A model generated the notes under the pieces. That model was not told the origin of the DNA. It saw only the letters and a program-made list of their open reading frames with translations, and did not search any database. A DNA stretch of 64,000 nt from Faecalicatena sp. Marseille-Q4148. Lineage in GTDB: Bacteria > Bacillota > Clostridia > Lachnospirales > Lachnospiraceae. The first letter of the stretch is position 1. Each line of letters starts with the position of its first letter. Both the position numbers and the translations under genes were made by a program. Below are positions 1-9,430 of the stretch, in pieces. Location of the stretch: NCBI GenBank assembly GCA_018228665.1, contig CP073692.1, positions 248,001 to 312,000 of the forward strand, given 5' to 3'.

Positions 1-2
1 AC

Positions 3-1019
3 GAAGAAAATGATAACCCAAATGTTGATGTGGACCAAAATGTAAATGGAATTTATGAAAAATACCAAAATGATGATAGAATAGAATTTATTACGTATGT
101 TGAGCCGTTTGATAATATCACTATTGATGATTCTGGAAAGAATTATTCCGTGCAAAGTTCTGGCAATGTCCCTGTCATAAACAAGATTATTGCAGGAAGA
201 ATGGGAACTGGCTCAAGTAATGAGATTGTTGTCCCAGAAAGTTTAGTAAAAAACATGGGAATTACAGCAAAGGAAGCTCTTGGAAAAGAAGTTACTTTTC
301 ATGGAGAGATAACAGAGTGGCAAGGAGATACCCCATCATTTAAACCTGTTTCTGTAAAAGCGGAAATTGTGGGAGTAATTGATTCTACGATGGTTACAAA
401 TTACGAGGGAGAAAGAGCTGAATATTCCATAGATGATTCCTTTTTTTTCAGTAAGTCAGCTTTGAAAGAATTATTAGCACAGAGTACAAAAGATACACAG
501 AATTTAAATGTTTTAATGAGAGTAAAGACACCAGAAGATTTAATTGCTATAAAAGATGAATTGAATAAAGCTGGGTTGGTTCCTACGGGATATTTTGAAC
601 TTATAGAAGATTTAGTACGCTTAAATTCACAATCAAGTGAGCAATCTTCATCAGCAAACTCTCTGATTATTGCTCTTGTCCTTGTCATGGTCAGTGCGAT
701 TTCATTGATTACCAGTATGCTCAGGAAAAAAGAATATGCTATTTTTAAAGTCAGCGGATTCTCAAATGGAAACCTTAGAAAGCTGAATCTGTTTGAAACA
801 TTCGTGCAAATGGTATTTTCTTGTGCAATAGCGATTCTCCTTTCTCCGCTTATCAATATAGCAAGTAATAAGATATTTAAAACACCAATTCTTTCATTTG
901 AAAATATAGGAATCACGATTCTTTTATTTGTCGGTGTAACCATTTTGAGCTATATTATTACAGAAATTGTTTGCGAAACAACAAGTATTTTAAAGACATT
1001 TAAGACAGGTGAACGATAA
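3..1019 (+). CDS. FtsX/MacB-type ABC transporter permease, 5'-truncated by the window edge
   Basis: C-terminal part of an FtsX-like permease; the frame is open to the window start, so the N-terminus lies outside. A long extracytoplasmic region (first ~200 visible residues) is followed by three hydrophobic segments, near SLIIALVLVMVSAISLI, FVQMVFSCAIAILLSPLI and ITILLFVGVTILSYII, the usual end of MacB/FtsX permeases. Its stop overlaps the next start (TAATG), so the two are translationally coupled and probably form one exporter or a peptide-antibiotic resistance complex. It may itself be an ATPase-permease fusion like its neighbour. The family call is solid; the substrate is unknown. Confidence 0.8.
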   Translation, partial: EENDNPNVDVDQNVNGIYEKYQNDDRIEFITYVEPFDNITIDDSGKNYSVQSSGNVPVINKIIAGRMGTGSSNEIVVPESLVKNMGITAKEALGKEVTFHGEITEWQGDTPSFKPVSVKAEIVGVIDSTMVTNYEGERAEYSIDDSFFFSKSALKELLAQSTKDTQNLNVLMRVKTPEDLIAIKDELNKAGLVPTGYFELIEDLVRLNSQSSEQSSSANSLIIALVLVMVSAISLITSMLRKKEYAIFKVSGFSNGNLRKLNLFETFVQMVFSCAIAILLSPLINIASNKIFKTPILSFENIGITILLFVGVTILSYIITEIVCETTSILKTFKTGER

Positions 1020-2815
1020 TGATTGAACTAAAAAATGTGACAAAGATATACGGGCATACAACCGTGATTCAAAATGCAGAATATAGTTTCCCCAACAAAG
1101 GATTGGTATGCCTGCTGGGGGAATCCGGCTGTGGAAAAACAACCCTAATGAATTTGATTGCTGGTCTGGATAGCGAATATGCAGGAAAAATATTAGTCGA
1201 TAATGTCGAACTGAATACCTTATCCGAAAATGAGTTATGCAATTACAGAAAAGACTATACGGGATTTATTTTTCAAGACTACCACCTTTTGAATGGGTAT
1301 TCTGTCATAGAGAATATTGTATATCCATGTGCCCTAAAAAGTGAGAATCCGCAAAAGGATATACAGAAGGCAAAAGAATTGATTCAAAAAATAGGTTTAT
1401 CTGATAAGGCAGATGAAAAAGTGCAGAATTTGTCTGGCGGTCAGAAACAAAGAGTTGCGATTGCTAGGGCTTTGATAAAAAATCCTCAAGTAATTTTAGC
1501 AGACGAACCAACAGGAGCGCTTGATAGAAAAACGTCAACAGAAATTATGGAAATATTGAAAGAAATATCCAAAACAAAACTTGTGCTTGTGATTACTCAT
1601 GACCGGCATATTTGTGATTACGCAGATGAAATCATAACGATTGAGGATAAAAAAATCTGTGTACAAAAAACTTTAGATGAAGCCGACAGAACATTAAAAG
1701 AGGATATGACACTTTCTCCACCCAAGAAAGTCGCTCACTTTAAATTAGCCTGTAAAAATTTTAAAACATCATGGATAAAGTATTTGCTTGTTTCATGTAT
1801 ATTTTCTATTGGCATTTTATGTATGATATTTTCATTATCATCTGGAAATATCATAGAAAAATCAATCTCGGATTTTAAAGAAAAAAATGTTGCTTTTAAT
1901 AATGGATATATTAAAAACGATGAGAAGAACGATATTTATAAAAGATTAACTATGGATGACAGGCTGGAAAATGTATATAAGCAGTATAAAATTGAGAATG
2001 TCACCTTGTCAATGGGAACTCATTCTGAAACAATGACTGAGAAATATCCTATGCCAAAAGCGAAAGAATCTATGTCTTATGGTACAATGCCACAAAATGA
2101 TAAAAAAGAAATTGCTCTTACACCCAGCTTGGCAAAAAAATTTAATTCAAAAATCAATGAGTTAATCGGGAAAGAAATCGTTTTAGAATATCAATCTAAA
2201 AAATATGTTTTAAACGTCGGCGGAATTTACAATGCAGGCTATGATGATTTTTTTGTCAGTTCAGATATAGAGAAAGAGTTTTACAAAGGGTTAGATGATG
2301 AAACATACTATTCTGTCAGTTATGATGTAAAAGATTTTGAAAATATTGCTGCTGTAAGTGATGAACTTGCAAAAGAAAAAATTCAAAGTGAAAATGCTTC
2401 TGAACAGGTAAAAACTATGCAAAACACTTTTGAAAAAATTCAGACTTTATTTATGGTTGTTTCTTGCATGATTTTGTTCGTTGCAATGTTTATTGTTATC
2501 ATTATTTTAATTAAAATGCAGTCAACCCGCTACAAAATGGTTGGGCTATTATATTCATTTGGATTCCAGAAAAATATGGTATCTAAAATAATTGTGAGTG
2601 AAAACATATTGCTAACAATTTTAGTAGCTGTTAGTTCTTCTCTCTTGCTCATTGCTATGCAACTTATAGCCCAATTATATCATATCGCTATAAATTTGAG
2701 CGTTGTCGAGTTTGTTACAACGATTCTGATTTCTGGTCTTGTAATACTGCTAATCAATGCCGTCATAAACAGAAAGCTGATAAATACTCGTCCCAATATT
2801 GCATTACGGAAATAA
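1019..2815 (+). CDS. ABC transporter, fused ATPase and FtsX-type permease
   Basis: 598 aa with a MacB-like ATPase domain at the N-terminus: Walker A GESGCGKTT at residues 34-42, Q-loop FIFQDYH near 83-89, signature LSGGQ at 138-142 and Walker B VILADE near 158-163. A permease half follows, with one membrane segment near 250-272, an extracytoplasmic domain, and three segments in the last ~130 residues. Lolciferin-type, bacteriocin-immunity and peptide-resistance transporters of Firmicutes share this layout. It overlaps the upstream permease gene by one base. Low GC content suggests accessory DNA. The substrate cannot be read from sequence. Confidence 0.85.
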   Translation: MIELKNVTKIYGHTTVIQNAEYSFPNKGLVCLLGESGCGKTTLMNLIAGLDSEYAGKILVDNVELNTLSENELCNYRKDYTGFIFQDYHLLNGYSVIENIVYPCALKSENPQKDIQKAKELIQKIGLSDKADEKVQNLSGGQKQRVAIARALIKNPQVILADEPTGALDRKTSTEIMEILKEISKTKLVLVITHDRHICDYADEIITIEDKKICVQKTLDEADRTLKEDMTLSPPKKVAHFKLACKNFKTSWIKYLLVSCIFSIGILCMIFSLSSGNIIEKSISDFKEKNVAFNNGYIKNDEKNDIYKRLTMDDRLENVYKQYKIENVTLSMGTHSETMTEKYPMPKAKESMSYGTMPQNDKKEIALTPSLAKKFNSKINELIGKEIVLEYQSKKYVLNVGGIYNAGYDDFFVSSDIEKEFYKGLDDETYYSVSYDVKDFENIAAVSDELAKEKIQSENASEQVKTMQNTFEKIQTLFMVVSCMILFVAMFIVIIILIKMQSTRYKMVGLLYSFGFQKNMVSKIIVSENILLTILVAVSSSLLLIAMQLIAQLYHIAINLSVVEFVTTILISGLVILLINAVINRKLINTRPNIALRK

Positions 2816-2830
2816 GATTGTGGCAAATGA

Positions 2831-3061
2831 AAAGGCGGTGTTTGTTATGGGAAAGTATTAGTAATTGAATTTTCTGACAACGAAGAGCGAATTTTCAAGC
2901 AAATTCTTGAATGGTTATCAAATAATTTTTCTATGACTGCTTTATCGGTCAAACAACAGCAAGAGGATTTTCTTATAAATCCTTTTGCACGTACGGTAAT
3001 TAATCAGAATGGAAATCTACTTTTTTTCAAAAATAGAAAAAACATCTTGACTCTCCAGTAA
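2831..3061 (+). pseudogene. Open stretch without a usable start codon, possible gene remnant
   Basis: A 77-codon open frame between a TGA at 2828 and a TAA at 3059-3061. It reads like real protein (charged and hydrophobic residues alternate, e.g. VLVIEFSDNEERIFKQ), but no ATG, GTG or TTG lies near a ribosome binding site, and the nearby ATG at 2848 is in another frame and stops after four codons. It lies between the exporter genes and a broken MerR gene, so it is probably a decayed gene. No family recognised. Confidence 0.3.
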
Positions 3062-3076
3062 CGTAACGCTTATGAT
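3047..3076 (+). promoter_or_regulatory. MerR-type promoter with long spacer
   Basis: -35 TTGACT (3047-3052), an 18-bp spacer beginning CTCCAGTAACG, and -10 TATGAT (3071-3076), 18 bp ahead of the MerR start codon with an AAAGGAGG ribosome binding site between. An elongated spacer with this core resembles self-regulated MerR-family promoters. The spacing and boxes are seen; autoregulation is inferred. Confidence 0.55.
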
Positions 3077-3093
3077 GAAAAAAAGGAGGACTT

Positions 3094-3390
3094 ATGAAAA
3101 CAGTGAAAGAAGTATCAGAATTGACTGGAATTAGCATAAGAACATTGCGATACTAGGATGAAATTGATTTGTTAAAGCCTGCTAAAGTAACAGAAGCAGG
3201 ATACCGTTTATATAATGAAAGCTCATTGAAAAAATTACGTCAGATTATGTGTTTTCGAGAACTGGAAGTTCCATTGTCAGAAATAAAAGTAATTATGAAG
3301 GATTCTGAAAGTGATAATCGTAAGATTCTTGAAACACAGAAAATGATGCTAGAAATGAAACGGAATCAATTGTTAAGGTGTATAGTATGA
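3094..3390 (+). pseudogene. MerR-family regulator, inactivated by an internal stop and shortened
   Basis: Begins MKTVKEVSELTGISIRTLRY, a classic MerR helix-turn-helix start, then meets TAG at 3154-3156 exactly where the family has the Tyr of RYYDEIDLL. The frame continues with DEIDLLKPAKVTEAGYRLY and a normal effector linker to 3390, where it ends early inside the region overlapping the next gene. The stop is codon 21, so only a 20-residue peptide is made unless TAG is suppressed or translation restarts at the TTG near 3169. It would have controlled neighbouring transporters. A sequencing error at one base cannot be excluded. Confidence 0.75.
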
Positions 3391-5057
3391 ATAGAAATTT
3401 TTTTAAACAGTCGCATTTAAGATTAATTATTATGAATGTATGCATTTACATCGTGATTCTGGCAGAAGTGTTTTGTAGGTTTTTTTTAATCGACCACGTT
3501 GTGTATGCCGCTTCTGCCAAAGTGATTATGACAGATTTTATATGGATTGTGTCCTTATTTTTTATCGAGAATCTGTTACACATATTTGAGATAGCAGTAC
3601 GGCTTCGCGTGACGAGAAGTTGTCAGGCGAAAATGCCGGAGGCAGTTATGCGTGTCTGTGAGAAACTTCCGCTCTGTGTTTTGGAACAGCAGGATACACA
3701 GGAAAAGATCCGAAGATCAGAAGAATACTTTAAAAAATCGTTGGAATATACAGATGCATTGGTATGCTGGATGGAGCTTGGACTGTCTGTGGCAGTACTG
3801 TTATGGTTTATGAGAAATACGTCGTTTCTGGTCATTTTTATGTTAGCGGCTCTGATTTGTGCCGCATTTTATGTTAATGTGCGTGCCACAAAAAATACAT
3901 TTGGTTTCTGGCAGCGTTATATGAAGGCTGCGCGTCGGTTTAATTATATCTCTGATTTGCAGATCAAACGTGAATATGCTTATGAGCGCCGTGTTTACGG
4001 TACGTCAGAGGCGATGGATGCACGATTTTCAGAAGAATTTGACCGGGCGGCCAGAGTGAATAAAAAGAGTGGACTTGCTAGATTCCGTGGCCAGGTTTTG
4101 CTTGAAAGTATTTTAATTGGGATTACTGTTTTTGCTCTGTTTTATTTTGCTTTGCCGCAGACACTGGCGACAATGACTCTTGGCACTTATACGGCAATCA
4201 CGGAGATGATTGCACGGGTGCTTGATGAGCTTTCCAAGTGTGCCGAGAGTGTATTTCCAATTCGAGAATTTCGTGGACTCCAGAAGGAATTAGCAGTATT
4301 TTTAGCATATGTGCCGCGAGAGAAACAGAGGACAAAAGAGGAATACAGTTCGTTATCTCTTTCTCATCTTCATTTTCGGTACGATGGAAATGAGGAGGAT
4401 ACACTAAGAGATATTTCTTTTACTTTTGAGCGAGGAAAACATTATGGACTTGTTGGGGTGAACGGAGCTGGGAAGACAACGCTTGCAAAATTGCTTTTGG
4501 ATCTCTATGAGCCGACCGGTGGAATACTCTATGGCAGCGCATGGAAGAAGACAGCGTTGTTTCAGGACTTTCAAATTTATCCGGTGACAGTAAGAGAATA
4601 CCTTCTGATGGGAAATGATTTGTCACTGGCGGATGAAAAACTTTTGGAAGTGCTTGATATGTTGGAGTGTGGTGGCCTGAAGCAAGGTCTTGATACGCCG
4701 CTTACACTTCTGACAGAAGAAGGAACGTTGCTATCAAAAGGACAGTTACAGCGGCTTGCAGTTGCAAGAGTGTTTCTGTCAGATGCGGACTTTATCATTT
4801 TAGATGAACCGACTGCAAGCCTCGATCCGATTTCTGAACGAGATGTTTATGTGAAGAGTCAGAAGGTTCTTCGCGAGAAGACAACACTGTTTATCACACA
4901 CCGGCTTGGTGCAATCAGTCAGATGGATGAGATCCTTGTGTTGGATCAGGGACGTCTTGCAGAATACGGAAGTCACGAAGAATTGATGCGTGCGGATGGT
5001 ATTTACCGGAAGCTTTATCAGACACAGAAGGAGATGTATGTGAATGAAACAAAATAG
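3378..5057 (+). CDS. ABC exporter half-transporter (permease-ATPase) A
   Basis: About 559 aa: an N-terminal transmembrane domain with roughly five or six hydrophobic segments (residues ~15-300) and a C-terminal ATPase with Walker A GVNGAGKTT, Walker B FIILDEPTASLD and an H-loop in TLFITHRLG. The signature is LSKGQ, not LSGGQ. The start is GTG 3378 or ATG 3387; both overlap the end of the broken MerR frame. The stop overlaps the next gene, so the pair very likely makes a heterodimeric exporter. The altered signature fits heterodimers with one degenerate site. Peptide or drug export is possible; the substrate is unknown. Confidence 0.85.
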   Translation: MYSMNRNFFKQSHLRLIIMNVCIYIVILAEVFCRFFLIDHVVYAASAKVIMTDFIWIVSLFFIENLLHIFEIAVRLRVTRSCQAKMPEAVMRVCEKLPLCVLEQQDTQEKIRRSEEYFKKSLEYTDALVCWMELGLSVAVLLWFMRNTSFLVIFMLAALICAAFYVNVRATKNTFGFWQRYMKAARRFNYISDLQIKREYAYERRVYGTSEAMDARFSEEFDRAARVNKKSGLARFRGQVLLESILIGITVFALFYFALPQTLATMTLGTYTAITEMIARVLDELSKCAESVFPIREFRGLQKELAVFLAYVPREKQRTKEEYSSLSLSHLHFRYDGNEEDTLRDISFTFERGKHYGLVGVNGAGKTTLAKLLLDLYEPTGGILYGSAWKKTALFQDFQIYPVTVREYLLMGNDLSLADEKLLEVLDMLECGGLKQGLDTPLTLLTEEGTLLSKGQLQRLAVARVFLSDADFIILDEPTASLDPISERDVYVKSQKVLREKTTLFITHRLGAISQMDEILVLDQGRLAEYGSHEELMRADGIYRKLYQTQKEMYVNETK

Positions 5058-6795
5058 TAAGCAGACCGTAACAAGATGCATCGGTCTGGGAGCAAAACTG
5101 ATGCCGCGGCATTTTACCGGGATGGTGTTTGTACATCTGTTTCTGGCAATCCTTCCGGTTATCGGTATCCAGATCAGCCGTCGCATCTACCAGTTTGCTG
5201 AGCACACAGTATTTGGGACTCAGCCGGTTGCAGAACTTCTTTTGCCAGTTGTATTGTACGGTGTCTATTTGTTTCTAATGAAGGGATATACGATTTATTA
5301 TGAGCGGGTAGCAGTCCAGTTTGGTGGACTTTTAGAATTTGAGAAGAAGACGAAGCTTTTGCTTCACGAAAAATGCGGAAAAATACCGATGAGTTACTAT
5401 GAGACACCGTCATTTTATAATAGATTGTGGGAGGCAAAAGTCGCCAGTATTAATGTTTATCGGGTTGTGGAATGTGTGATTACGCTGTCTGGCGCAGCGC
5501 TGTCGATCATACTTTTGTCTGGCTATGCGGCAACAATCCATCCGATATTTTTTCTTCTTATTGTGTTGACGGCAGTGCCCGCACTTCTGGAAAATGTCAG
5601 TGAGGGTATTTTGAAAAATCGTAGGCGTACACTACTTGCATCTCTTGCAAAAGAAGAGAAAGAGCGCAGGGCTTGCGTACTTGATATCCGTTATGCAAAG
5701 GAACGGCTTGTGTATGAGAGCAGCGAGTTTTTGATTAATAAATGGAAGGATTCCTCAAATACTTTGCGAGAAAAAGAATATGAAGTGGAGAAACAGGTGC
5801 TGAAGATCCGCACACTTTTGATGCTTGTGCGCGCTTCGGCAACAGCAGGGGTCTATGTGCTGGCGGGGTGGCTTTTCTTCCATGGTTCGATTGACTATGC
5901 TGAATTTATGGTCGCGATATCCACGACACTGCAGCTGCAGAACCAGTATGCACAGTTGTTTGCAGATCTTGGATATTTCTCGCAGTTCCGTATGATGGTA
6001 AAGCCATTTTTCTTATTTATGGACAGCGAAGATGAAATACGCTGTTCGGAAATGACCGGAAAGATTGCATTTGACCATGCAGGATTTACTTACCCGACAG
6101 GGAAAGAAGCAGTGCTTCACAATCTGGACTTTACAATACATGCCGGGGAGAAGGTAGCAGTGGTTGGGGTAAATGGTGCCGGAAAAACGACGCTTTCCAA
6201 GTTGCTGACAGGATTACTGTCTGTCACAGAGGGAAGAGCAGAAGGGAAAATTTCCGATGCATTTTCTGTCATGTTCCAGGAACATCAGCGCTATGAGCTA
6301 ACACTTCTGGAAAATATAGCGCCACAGGAATTAGAGTTGAAGGATAGGAAACTTGCAGAGGAACTTCTCAGGGAAATGGATCTTGATCAGATTCCACAAA
6401 ATGAGATCCTCGGTCGGGAATTTGGAATGACAGACCTGTCCGGCGGTCAGTGGCAAAAGCTTGCGATGGCCAGGACGTTTTATCATGGAGGAAACTTCTT
6501 TGTGCTGGATGAGCCGACCTCTGCCATCGACCCGCTATATGAGAAGGAATTGAATGATTTTATATTCCGTCAGGCAGGTAAAGAGAATACGCTTGTTGTT
6601 ATTTCACACCGACTCAGCATCGCAAAAGCTGCCGACCGTGTGTTTGTACTTGATCATGGAACGATTGTTGAGCAGGGTACTCATGAAGAATTGTTGGAAA
6701 CTCCGGATTCTCTCTACCAGAAACTTTGGAAGGCACAGCTTAGTTGGTATGAGTATAAGGATAATAGTGCCATGCATATAGAAAGGTTAACTTAA
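5044..6795 (+). CDS. ABC exporter half-transporter (permease-ATPase) B
   Basis: 583 aa, type IV ABC exporter fold: a hydrophobic N-terminal domain (residues ~25-310) and an ATPase with Walker A GVNGAGKTT, canonical signature LSGGQ, Walker B FFVLDEPTSAID and switch His in VVISHRLS. The start ATG 5044 lies inside the 3' end of the partner gene, so translation is coupled. Together they form one exporter in which this subunit carries the canonical signature. GC is higher than in the flanking AT-rich genes at 1-3390 and 6860-8022, hinting at separate acquisition. Confidence 0.87.
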   Translation: MKQNSKQTVTRCIGLGAKLMPRHFTGMVFVHLFLAILPVIGIQISRRIYQFAEHTVFGTQPVAELLLPVVLYGVYLFLMKGYTIYYERVAVQFGGLLEFEKKTKLLLHEKCGKIPMSYYETPSFYNRLWEAKVASINVYRVVECVITLSGAALSIILLSGYAATIHPIFFLLIVLTAVPALLENVSEGILKNRRRTLLASLAKEEKERRACVLDIRYAKERLVYESSEFLINKWKDSSNTLREKEYEVEKQVLKIRTLLMLVRASATAGVYVLAGWLFFHGSIDYAEFMVAISTTLQLQNQYAQLFADLGYFSQFRMMVKPFFLFMDSEDEIRCSEMTGKIAFDHAGFTYPTGKEAVLHNLDFTIHAGEKVAVVGVNGAGKTTLSKLLTGLLSVTEGRAEGKISDAFSVMFQEHQRYELTLLENIAPQELELKDRKLAEELLREMDLDQIPQNEILGREFGMTDLSGGQWQKLAMARTFYHGGNFFVLDEPTSAIDPLYEKELNDFIFRQAGKENTLVVISHRLSIAKAADRVFVLDHGTIVEQGTHEELLETPDSLYQKLWKAQLSWYEYKDNSAMHIERLT

Positions 6796-6859
6796 TTTAT
6801 CTATGTAGTTACTGCATATAATTGATAAGCAGATTTATATAAACTTGTGAGGATAAGAG

Positions 6860-7372
6860 ATGATTGTTTTAATTACAGGAGCATCACATACAGGCAAAAC
6901 AGTACTTGCTCAAAAATTACTTGAAAAATATAAATATCCCTATTTTTCAATAGACCATTTGAAAATGGGTTTAATTCGTAGTGGTTACACGAAACTCACA
7001 CCTGAAGATGATGCCGAACTTGAAACATATATGTGGCCTATTATTCGTGAAATGATAAAAACAGCCATAGAAAACAAGCAAAATCTTGTTATTGAAGGTG
7101 GATATATTCCTTTCGATTGGAAAAAGGATTTTACAGAGGAGTATATTGATAATATCAAATTTTATTGTCTTGTGATGAGTGAAAACTATATTAAAAATCA
7201 TTTTGACGATATAAAAAAATACGCAAGTGCTGTAGAAAATCGTATAGATGATGATTGGTGTACTATGGAAAGTGTTTTAGAAGATAATGTGCAGTTTTCG
7301 GAACTTGCAAAAAAGCATAATGCCAATATTGTACTTGTTGATGATCAGTATAATATAAATATTGAGTTATGA
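6860..7372 (+). CDS. P-loop kinase-like NTPase
   Basis: 170 aa with an N-terminal Walker A GASHTGKT (residues 7-14) directly after a beta strand MIVLIT, as in small nucleoside, gluconate or 2-phosphoglycerate kinases and zeta-toxin-like proteins. FSIDHLKMGLIRSG (about 33-46) fits a substrate-binding segment and LVIEGGYIP a Walker B-like strand. It has its own ribosome binding site (GTGAGGATAAGAG). AT-rich like the preceding accessory genes. The substrate is unknown; kinase activity is inferred from the fold only. Confidence 0.65.
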   Translation: MIVLITGASHTGKTVLAQKLLEKYKYPYFSIDHLKMGLIRSGYTKLTPEDDAELETYMWPIIREMIKTAIENKQNLVIEGGYIPFDWKKDFTEEYIDNIKFYCLVMSENYIKNHFDDIKKYASAVENRIDDDWCTMESVLEDNVQFSELAKKHNANIVLVDDQYNINIEL

Positions 7373-7573
7373 AGACAAATTTAAGTTTTTAGCAGACAGT
7401 TTTTGGATTGACTGTAAGAGCAGAGGAAGTTCTGGTAATTTGATTATATTCTGCTTCAATTTCTTTATATGCAGAATAAATTGTTATGCAAACAGGCGAT
7501 AGGAGAACTCCAGTCGTTTCAACCGACAAAAAAGATGAAAAGAGTTTGAGATATGATATATTCTATTTCTAGA

Positions 7574-8022
7574 ATGACACATAAATATGCTTTGGAATAT
7601 CACAATGGACATATGAGAATGAGTATAGTATATATAGCTTTGAACAGAACGCGGAAACAATTGAGGAATTGCTTAATGGCGATTATATTGCTTGCACAGA
7701 TCAAAATAACAAATTAGTAGGATATTTCTGTCAAGGAAAATCAGCCCGCATTCCGACAAAAGATTGCTTTAGCTATTCAAAGGATAAGTTAGATATCGGC
7801 TTGGGGATGCATCCGGAATTATGTGGCAAAGGTATGGGATATGATTTTCTTTTATGTGGGATAAAACATTTGACCGAACAGACACCGGATATATCATTAC
7901 GTTTAACGGTGGCTTGTTTTAATAAACGTGCCATTTCGCTCTATAAAAAACTGGGATTTTCTATTGAAAGAACTGTCACTCACAAAATATCGGGAGAACC
8001 ATATTATATTATGACTAGGTAA
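7574..8022 (+). pseudogene. GNAT-family acetyltransferase, frameshifted
   Basis: The frame from ATG 7574 reads MTHKYALE. Near 7597-7600 one base appears to be missing, and the protein continues in another frame as ISQWTYENEYSIYSFEQN to the stop at 8022. The downstream part has the GNAT acetyl-CoA region (IGLGMHPELCGKGMGYDFL) and the C-terminal ACFNKRAISLYKKLGF. The two pieces join into one ordinary GNAT protein of about 149 aa. As written, only a fragment from an internal TTG (7669) could be made. It could instead be a sequencing error. Confidence 0.7.
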
Positions 8023-8111
8023 GAGGTTTTGCAGTGTGAAACATATGAAAGACACTGTATGTTAATGTTCTCAGCTTAAAAAACTATGTTATGTAAGAAA
8101 TCAAGAAATTC

Positions 8112-8151
8112 TTGACAAATTTTTTACGTTACACTAAAATGAACAATGTTC
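8112..8151 (+). promoter_or_regulatory. Sigma-A promoter with abutting palindromic operator
   Basis: -35 TTGACA (8112-8117), 17-bp spacer, -10 TAAAAT (8135-8140), followed immediately by the perfect palindrome GAACA-A-TGTTC (8141-8151) at the expected transcription start. The second gene of this operon is a TetR regulator, so the palindrome is its likely self-control site. Sequence elements are seen; the regulator assignment is inferred. Confidence 0.75.
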
Positions 8152-8184
8152 AATAATAAAAATAATAGAAAGAAGGAAAAAAAT

Positions 8185-8841
8185 ATGCAGGCAATCGCAG
8201 AGACATTATTTGATGTTGTTTATTTAGTCAGTGTTGTTACAATTGGAATACTGATGATTAAGAAATGTAGAGGAAATATGCAGTATAAGCTGTTTGGAAT
8301 TATGGCAGTGACATTAGGCGTGGGTGATTCTTTCCACTTAGTTCCGAGAGCAATTGCACTTTGTACAACGGGGCTTGATAATTATACAGTTCCGCTAGGC
8401 GTTGGAAAGCTTATTACTTCTATCACAATGACAGTTTTTTATATTTTGCTTTATTATGTTTGGCGTTTACGTTATCATATAGAAGGAAGGGAGAAATTGA
8501 CATGGGCTGTTTATTTACTGGCAGCGGTAAGAGTGATTCTTTGTTTGTTTCCGCAAAATAGATGGACGTCAGCAGAAGCACCGCTTTCCTGGGGAATCTA
8601 TAGAAATATTCCATTCGCATTATTAGGACTTATCGTAATTATTATTTTTTATAAAAGTGCAAAAGAAAATCAAGATCATGCATTTCGATTTATGTGGCTT
8701 ACAATCGTACTGAGTTTTGGATTTTATATCCCGGTTGTATTATGGGCAGATACGATTCCGGTAATTGGAATGTTGATGATTCCAAAGACCTGTGCGTATG
8801 TATGGACAGTTCTGATCGGATATCAAGATATGAGGAAATAG
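8185..8841 (+). CDS. Polytopic membrane protein of unknown function
   Basis: 218 aa with about seven hydrophobic helices spread over the whole length and no soluble domain. The start ATG 8185 is chosen for its AGAAGGA site; an upstream in-frame ATG at 8146 lies in the operator. The motif GDSFHLVPRA around residues 45-55 carries a membrane-embedded Asp and His and could be functional. First gene of an operon with the TetR gene 4 nt downstream. No family recognised with confidence; transport, sensing or redox roles are all open. Confidence 0.7.
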   Translation: MQAIAETLFDVVYLVSVVTIGILMIKKCRGNMQYKLFGIMAVTLGVGDSFHLVPRAIALCTTGLDNYTVPLGVGKLITSITMTVFYILLYYVWRLRYHIEGREKLTWAVYLLAAVRVILCLFPQNRWTSAEAPLSWGIYRNIPFALLGLIVIIIFYKSAKENQDHAFRFMWLTIVLSFGFYIPVVLWADTIPVIGMLMIPKTCAYVWTVLIGYQDMRK

Positions 8842-8845
8842 AAGC

Positions 8846-9409
8846 ATGAACAAAACAGTAACATCAAAGGAAGAGATACTGGATAAGAGTCGCGAAATCA
8901 TCGCAGAGAAAGGTGTTTCAGCGATTAATATGAGAACAGTTGCTGCACAATGTGGGATCGCAGTAGGATCATTGTACAATTATTTTGCTTCAAAATCAGA
9001 GTTGATGTCGGCAGCAGTAGAAGCAGTGTGGAAAGATATTTTTCAGGTGGGAACTTGTTTGGAAAATTGTGAAGATATTTTGGAGTATATGAAGACGTTG
9101 CTCCAGGCGGTAAAAAACAGCAGAGACCGTTATCCACAGTTTTTTTCTATGCATGCATTACACTTTACAACAGGAGAAAAGCCGGAAGGGCGAAGAGTCA
9201 TGGAAAAATACTTTCTGGAATTGAAAGTACAGATGATATCTCTTTTGGAGCAGGATAAGCAGATACGGGCAGGGGCATTTACAGATAAAATGACTCCGGA
9301 AATTTTTGTAAATTACATATTTAAACTGTTTTTGGCAGTGCTGCTGGAAAATCAGGAAGAAGAAATATTTTTAGAATTTATAAAAAATTACTTATATGAG
9401 ATAAAATAG
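8846..9409 (+). CDS. TetR/AcrR-family transcriptional regulator
   Basis: 187 aa. The N-terminal helix-turn-helix is textbook: ILDKSREIIAEKGVSAINMRTVAAQCGIAVGSLYNYFASKSEL (residues about 10-55, given here only as a landmark in parts: ILDKSREIIAEKG, GVAVGSLYNYF-like). The ligand-binding half is variable. It lies 4 nt after the membrane-protein gene and 21 nt before the next, so it is inside the operon and likely represses it through the palindrome at 8141-8151. The ligand is unknown. Confidence 0.9.
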   Translation: MNKTVTSKEEILDKSREIIAEKGVSAINMRTVAAQCGIAVGSLYNYFASKSELMSAAVEAVWKDIFQVGTCLENCEDILEYMKTLLQAVKNSRDRYPQFFSMHALHFTTGEKPEGRRVMEKYFLELKVQMISLLEQDKQIRAGAFTDKMTPEIFVNYIFKLFLAVLLENQEEEIFLEFIKNYLYEIK

Positions 9410-9430
9410 TTTTTTGTGAAAGGAGCAGGC

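Noticed and set aside
401..943. 180-codon minus-strand frame within the first permease gene
   Set aside because: Antisense shadow of an FtsX permease frame that has family features.
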